34,376 nt of DNA from Candidatus Hodarchaeota archaeon (GTDB taxonomy: Archaea > Asgardarchaeota > Heimdallarchaeia > Hodarchaeales > YT1-039), in assembly GCA_016840025.1 (NCBI GenBank), contig JAEOTF010000398.1, positions 1-34,376 of the forward strand. The letters are read 5' to 3'. Positions within the stretch are counted from its first letter, which is position 1. Each line of letters starts with the position of its first letter. Made by a program: the position numbers and the translations under genes. The notes beneath the pieces were generated by a model. The model saw only the letters and a list, made by a program, of their open reading frames with translations, was not told the origin of the DNA and did not search any database. Below are positions 32,869 to 34,376 of this stretch, in pieces.

Positions 32869-34376
32869 CTAACGACGTCGGCGGAAGAATATAATGGCTG
32901 CTATTGCAAGAACACCAATGTAGAGTTCCATACCAGGAATCACGCCAGGTGGTGCTTCGCTCTTTGTCTCGCTCACACTTGATTCAGGTTCAGTGGTACT
33001 TGATCCAGTGGTGGGAGTTGTGGTGGGGGTTGTGGTGGGAGTTGTGATGATAGGTGTCTCTATGGTGAATGATCTTACAGTGCTCCAAGCGCTCCAATTA
33101 TCCGCTGGATCTTTAACCCGTACACGCCAGTAATAAGTGCCATCTGCTAGATCTGTTGTAGGTGTATAATCATTACCTGTTGTATTGGCTACTAGAGGTG
33201 TACTGAATGAATCAGTTGAGTCAATTTGCACTTCGTATTCCACACCACCACTTACACCACCCCACATTAGTAGGGGTGTATGATCAGTGAGGATTGCTCC
33301 ATCAGTAGGATAGGTCAAACTGGGAGCAGGTATTGGTGGAGGTAGATTAGGTGCTGGAATAGAAACCATTGGGACAGGAAGCATCACTGCCCCTGCTGGC
33401 GGAGTTACCGTAATAGGAACTCCACTAACCATACGCAGAATTTCAGCGCTGACGGATAATGAGATAGTTCCCTCAAGGATTTCGGGGGGTTGCCTTGTCT
33501 TATCGTCATTATCTTTAGGAATGATCACAGCTTCTCCATGTCCATTTAATTCAACATGGATGGCGTCAGCGGTGCCATTTTGTGCCCATGACATCCATGC
33601 TAACTCCTGTGCAGTAACATTTATGTACTGGGGACCATCGAACCATAGACCAGGTTCCCAAGGTACCTGTATGAGTTCTTGCACATAAACGTTAGCTGAT
33701 GTGCTGATGTATGCTTGAGGGTTGGGACTTGTAATGAAATCTGCATCTCCATCGAGTGCTACGTAAGTAGCACCACCTTCGCCGATCATTTGTTCTCTGA
33801 GACCTTCCCAGCCAAGTGCAGCTTCGATTTCATCGAAGAATGTTGTGTTAAGGAAGTTCATCGCGCCTATTTGTAGGTCATAATCGGGAGTAGCTACGGG
33901 TGAGAGTTGACCGAAAGTCATGAAAAATGGTAACATTTGTAAGATATTATTCTCACTATCATCGTCACCATTTTCTTGAAGGCCTCTTTTATTATCATCA
34001 CCATTTCCGAAGAATGGGAGTTTGAGACCGTCGTCGCCCATCATAAATACCACTGGCACATAGGTCTTTACATCCAGGGTACCAAAAATGATTTCTGCGG
34101 CGTAGAATTCTTCATCTCTAAAGAGTTGCATCTGTTTAATTAATCCATGTACATTTCCAGTATTCCAGTCAGCATAGACTTCATTAATATAGAATGCTCC
34201 ACCATAGGTTTCGTCTTCCTGGAAATCGGGCCACCATTCCCAATGAGCAGGGAACCAGTTGCCTTCATTATCGTAGCCCTCTTCTATCCATTCTGACCGG
34301 TTGTAGAGGTCATAATAGTAGTGAAGTCGTCCATCGTCTACAGAGGCTAACACTAGATCGGTTGCATCAGCATCGC
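32869..34376 (-). CDS. Large surface protein with Ig/FnIII-like domain and C-terminal anchor (5' end missing)
   Basis: The frame is open to the right edge (reading D-A-D-A-T-D-L before the GTG at 34353), so at least 502 residues of a longer protein are seen. The N-terminal 280 residues are acidic, rich in Trp/Tyr and Asn-Gly, without a known fold. About 345-430 is an Ig/FnIII-like domain (S-L-T-Y-P-T-D-G-A...Y-Y-W-R-V-R-V-K-D). A Thr/Pro-rich stalk (T-P-T-T repeats) leads to P-G-V-I-P-G-M-E-L-Y, a hydrophobic helix and R-R-R-R, resembling the PGF-CTERM-type sorting signals read by archaeosortases. Probably a surface-layer or binding protein. Confidence 0.8.
   Translation of the reverse strand, partial: DADATDLVLASVDDGRLHYYYDLYNRSEWIEEGYDNEGNWFPAHWEWWPDFQEDETYGGAFYINEVYADWNTGNVHGLIKQMQLFRDEEFYAAEIIFGTLDVKTYVPVVFMMGDDGLKLPFFGNGDDNKRGLQENGDDDSENNILQMLPFFMTFGQLSPVATPDYDLQIGAMNFLNTTFFDEIEAALGWEGLREQMIGEGGATYVALDGDADFITSPNPQAYISTSANVYVQELIQVPWEPGLWFDGPQYINVTAQELAWMSWAQNGTADAIHVELNGHGEAVIIPKDNDDKTRQPPEILEGTISLSVSAEILRMVSGVPITVTPPAGAVMLPVPMVSIPAPNLPPPIPAPSLTYPTDGAILTDHTPLLMWGGVSGGVEYEVQIDSTDSFSTPLVANTTGNDYTPTTDLADGTYYWRVRVKDPADNWSAWSTVRSFTIETPIITTPTTTPTTTPTTGSSTTEPESSVSETKSEAPPGVIPGMELYIGVLAIAAIIFFRRRR

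Overview
The window looks like chromosomal DNA of an AT-rich archaeon, most likely an Asgard archaeon (Promethearchaeota; Heimdallarchaeia-like is a guess). The archaeal side rests on a GGGP-synthase-like lipid enzyme, prefoldin beta, archaeal-type inositol-1-phosphate synthase, a TrmB-type regulator, DUF211, TATA-box promoters with GGAGG/GGTG ribosome sites and frequent TTG/GTG starts. The Asgard side rests on two Ras/Rab-like small GTPases, a Roadblock/LC7 protein, a Yip1-like membrane protein and many secreted proteins with a Ser/Thr-rich stalk and a C-terminal membrane anchor. No rRNA, tRNA or CRISPR array was seen.

Layout. 1-5461 (+) is a cell-surface hydrolase cluster: two tandem N-terminal-nucleophile amide hydrolases (the first cut by the window edge), two paralogous anchored proteins of unknown function and an M1 aminopeptidase. 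5.5-6.2 kb holds an orphan reading frame without a good start. 6.4-7.8 kb is an MFS transporter. 7.8-9.0 kb (-) is a DUF211 / VIT-like transporter / zinc-ribbon operon. 9.1-13.7 kb (-) holds a predicted seven-bladed surface propeller gene flanked by an intact YbaK-like deacylase gene and a decayed copy of its 3' end, then a coiled-coil protein and a DUF885 protein. 14.0-17.8 kb (+) is a striking three-gene operon: two related membrane proteins and a TrmB-like regulator, all ending in a zinc ribbon, behind a promoter whose TATA box lies inside an inverted repeat. 17.9-21.3 kb (+) carries an EF-Tu-domain-2-like protein, a DHH phosphoesterase, a winged-helix-like acidic protein and threonine synthase, whose zinc-ribbon N terminus is visible only if translation starts at a non-canonical ATA. 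21.4-23.1 kb (-) is an overlapping bshA-bshB-like pair, suggesting a bacillithiol-type thiol route. 23.3-25.4 kb (+) has Roadblock and an aminotransferase. 25.5-28.2 kb (-) has GGGP synthase, prefoldin beta and two small GTPases with an odd G3 motif. 28.6-30.6 kb (+) has inositol-1-phosphate synthase and Yip1; 30.6-30.9 kb (-) has acylphosphatase.

The most notable element is at about 30.97-32.70 kb (-): a complete IscB RNA-guided nuclease gene (PLMP, RuvC-I, arginine-rich bridge helix, RuvC-II, HNH and RuvC-III all with catalytic residues) preceded by a roughly 300-base GC-richer, hairpin-rich noncoding segment in the position of the omegaRNA (HEARO RNA). Its ends carry related inverted sequences, and a solitary relic of these ends lies about 5 kb away at 26744-26783. 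The window closes with a large surface protein cut by the right edge.
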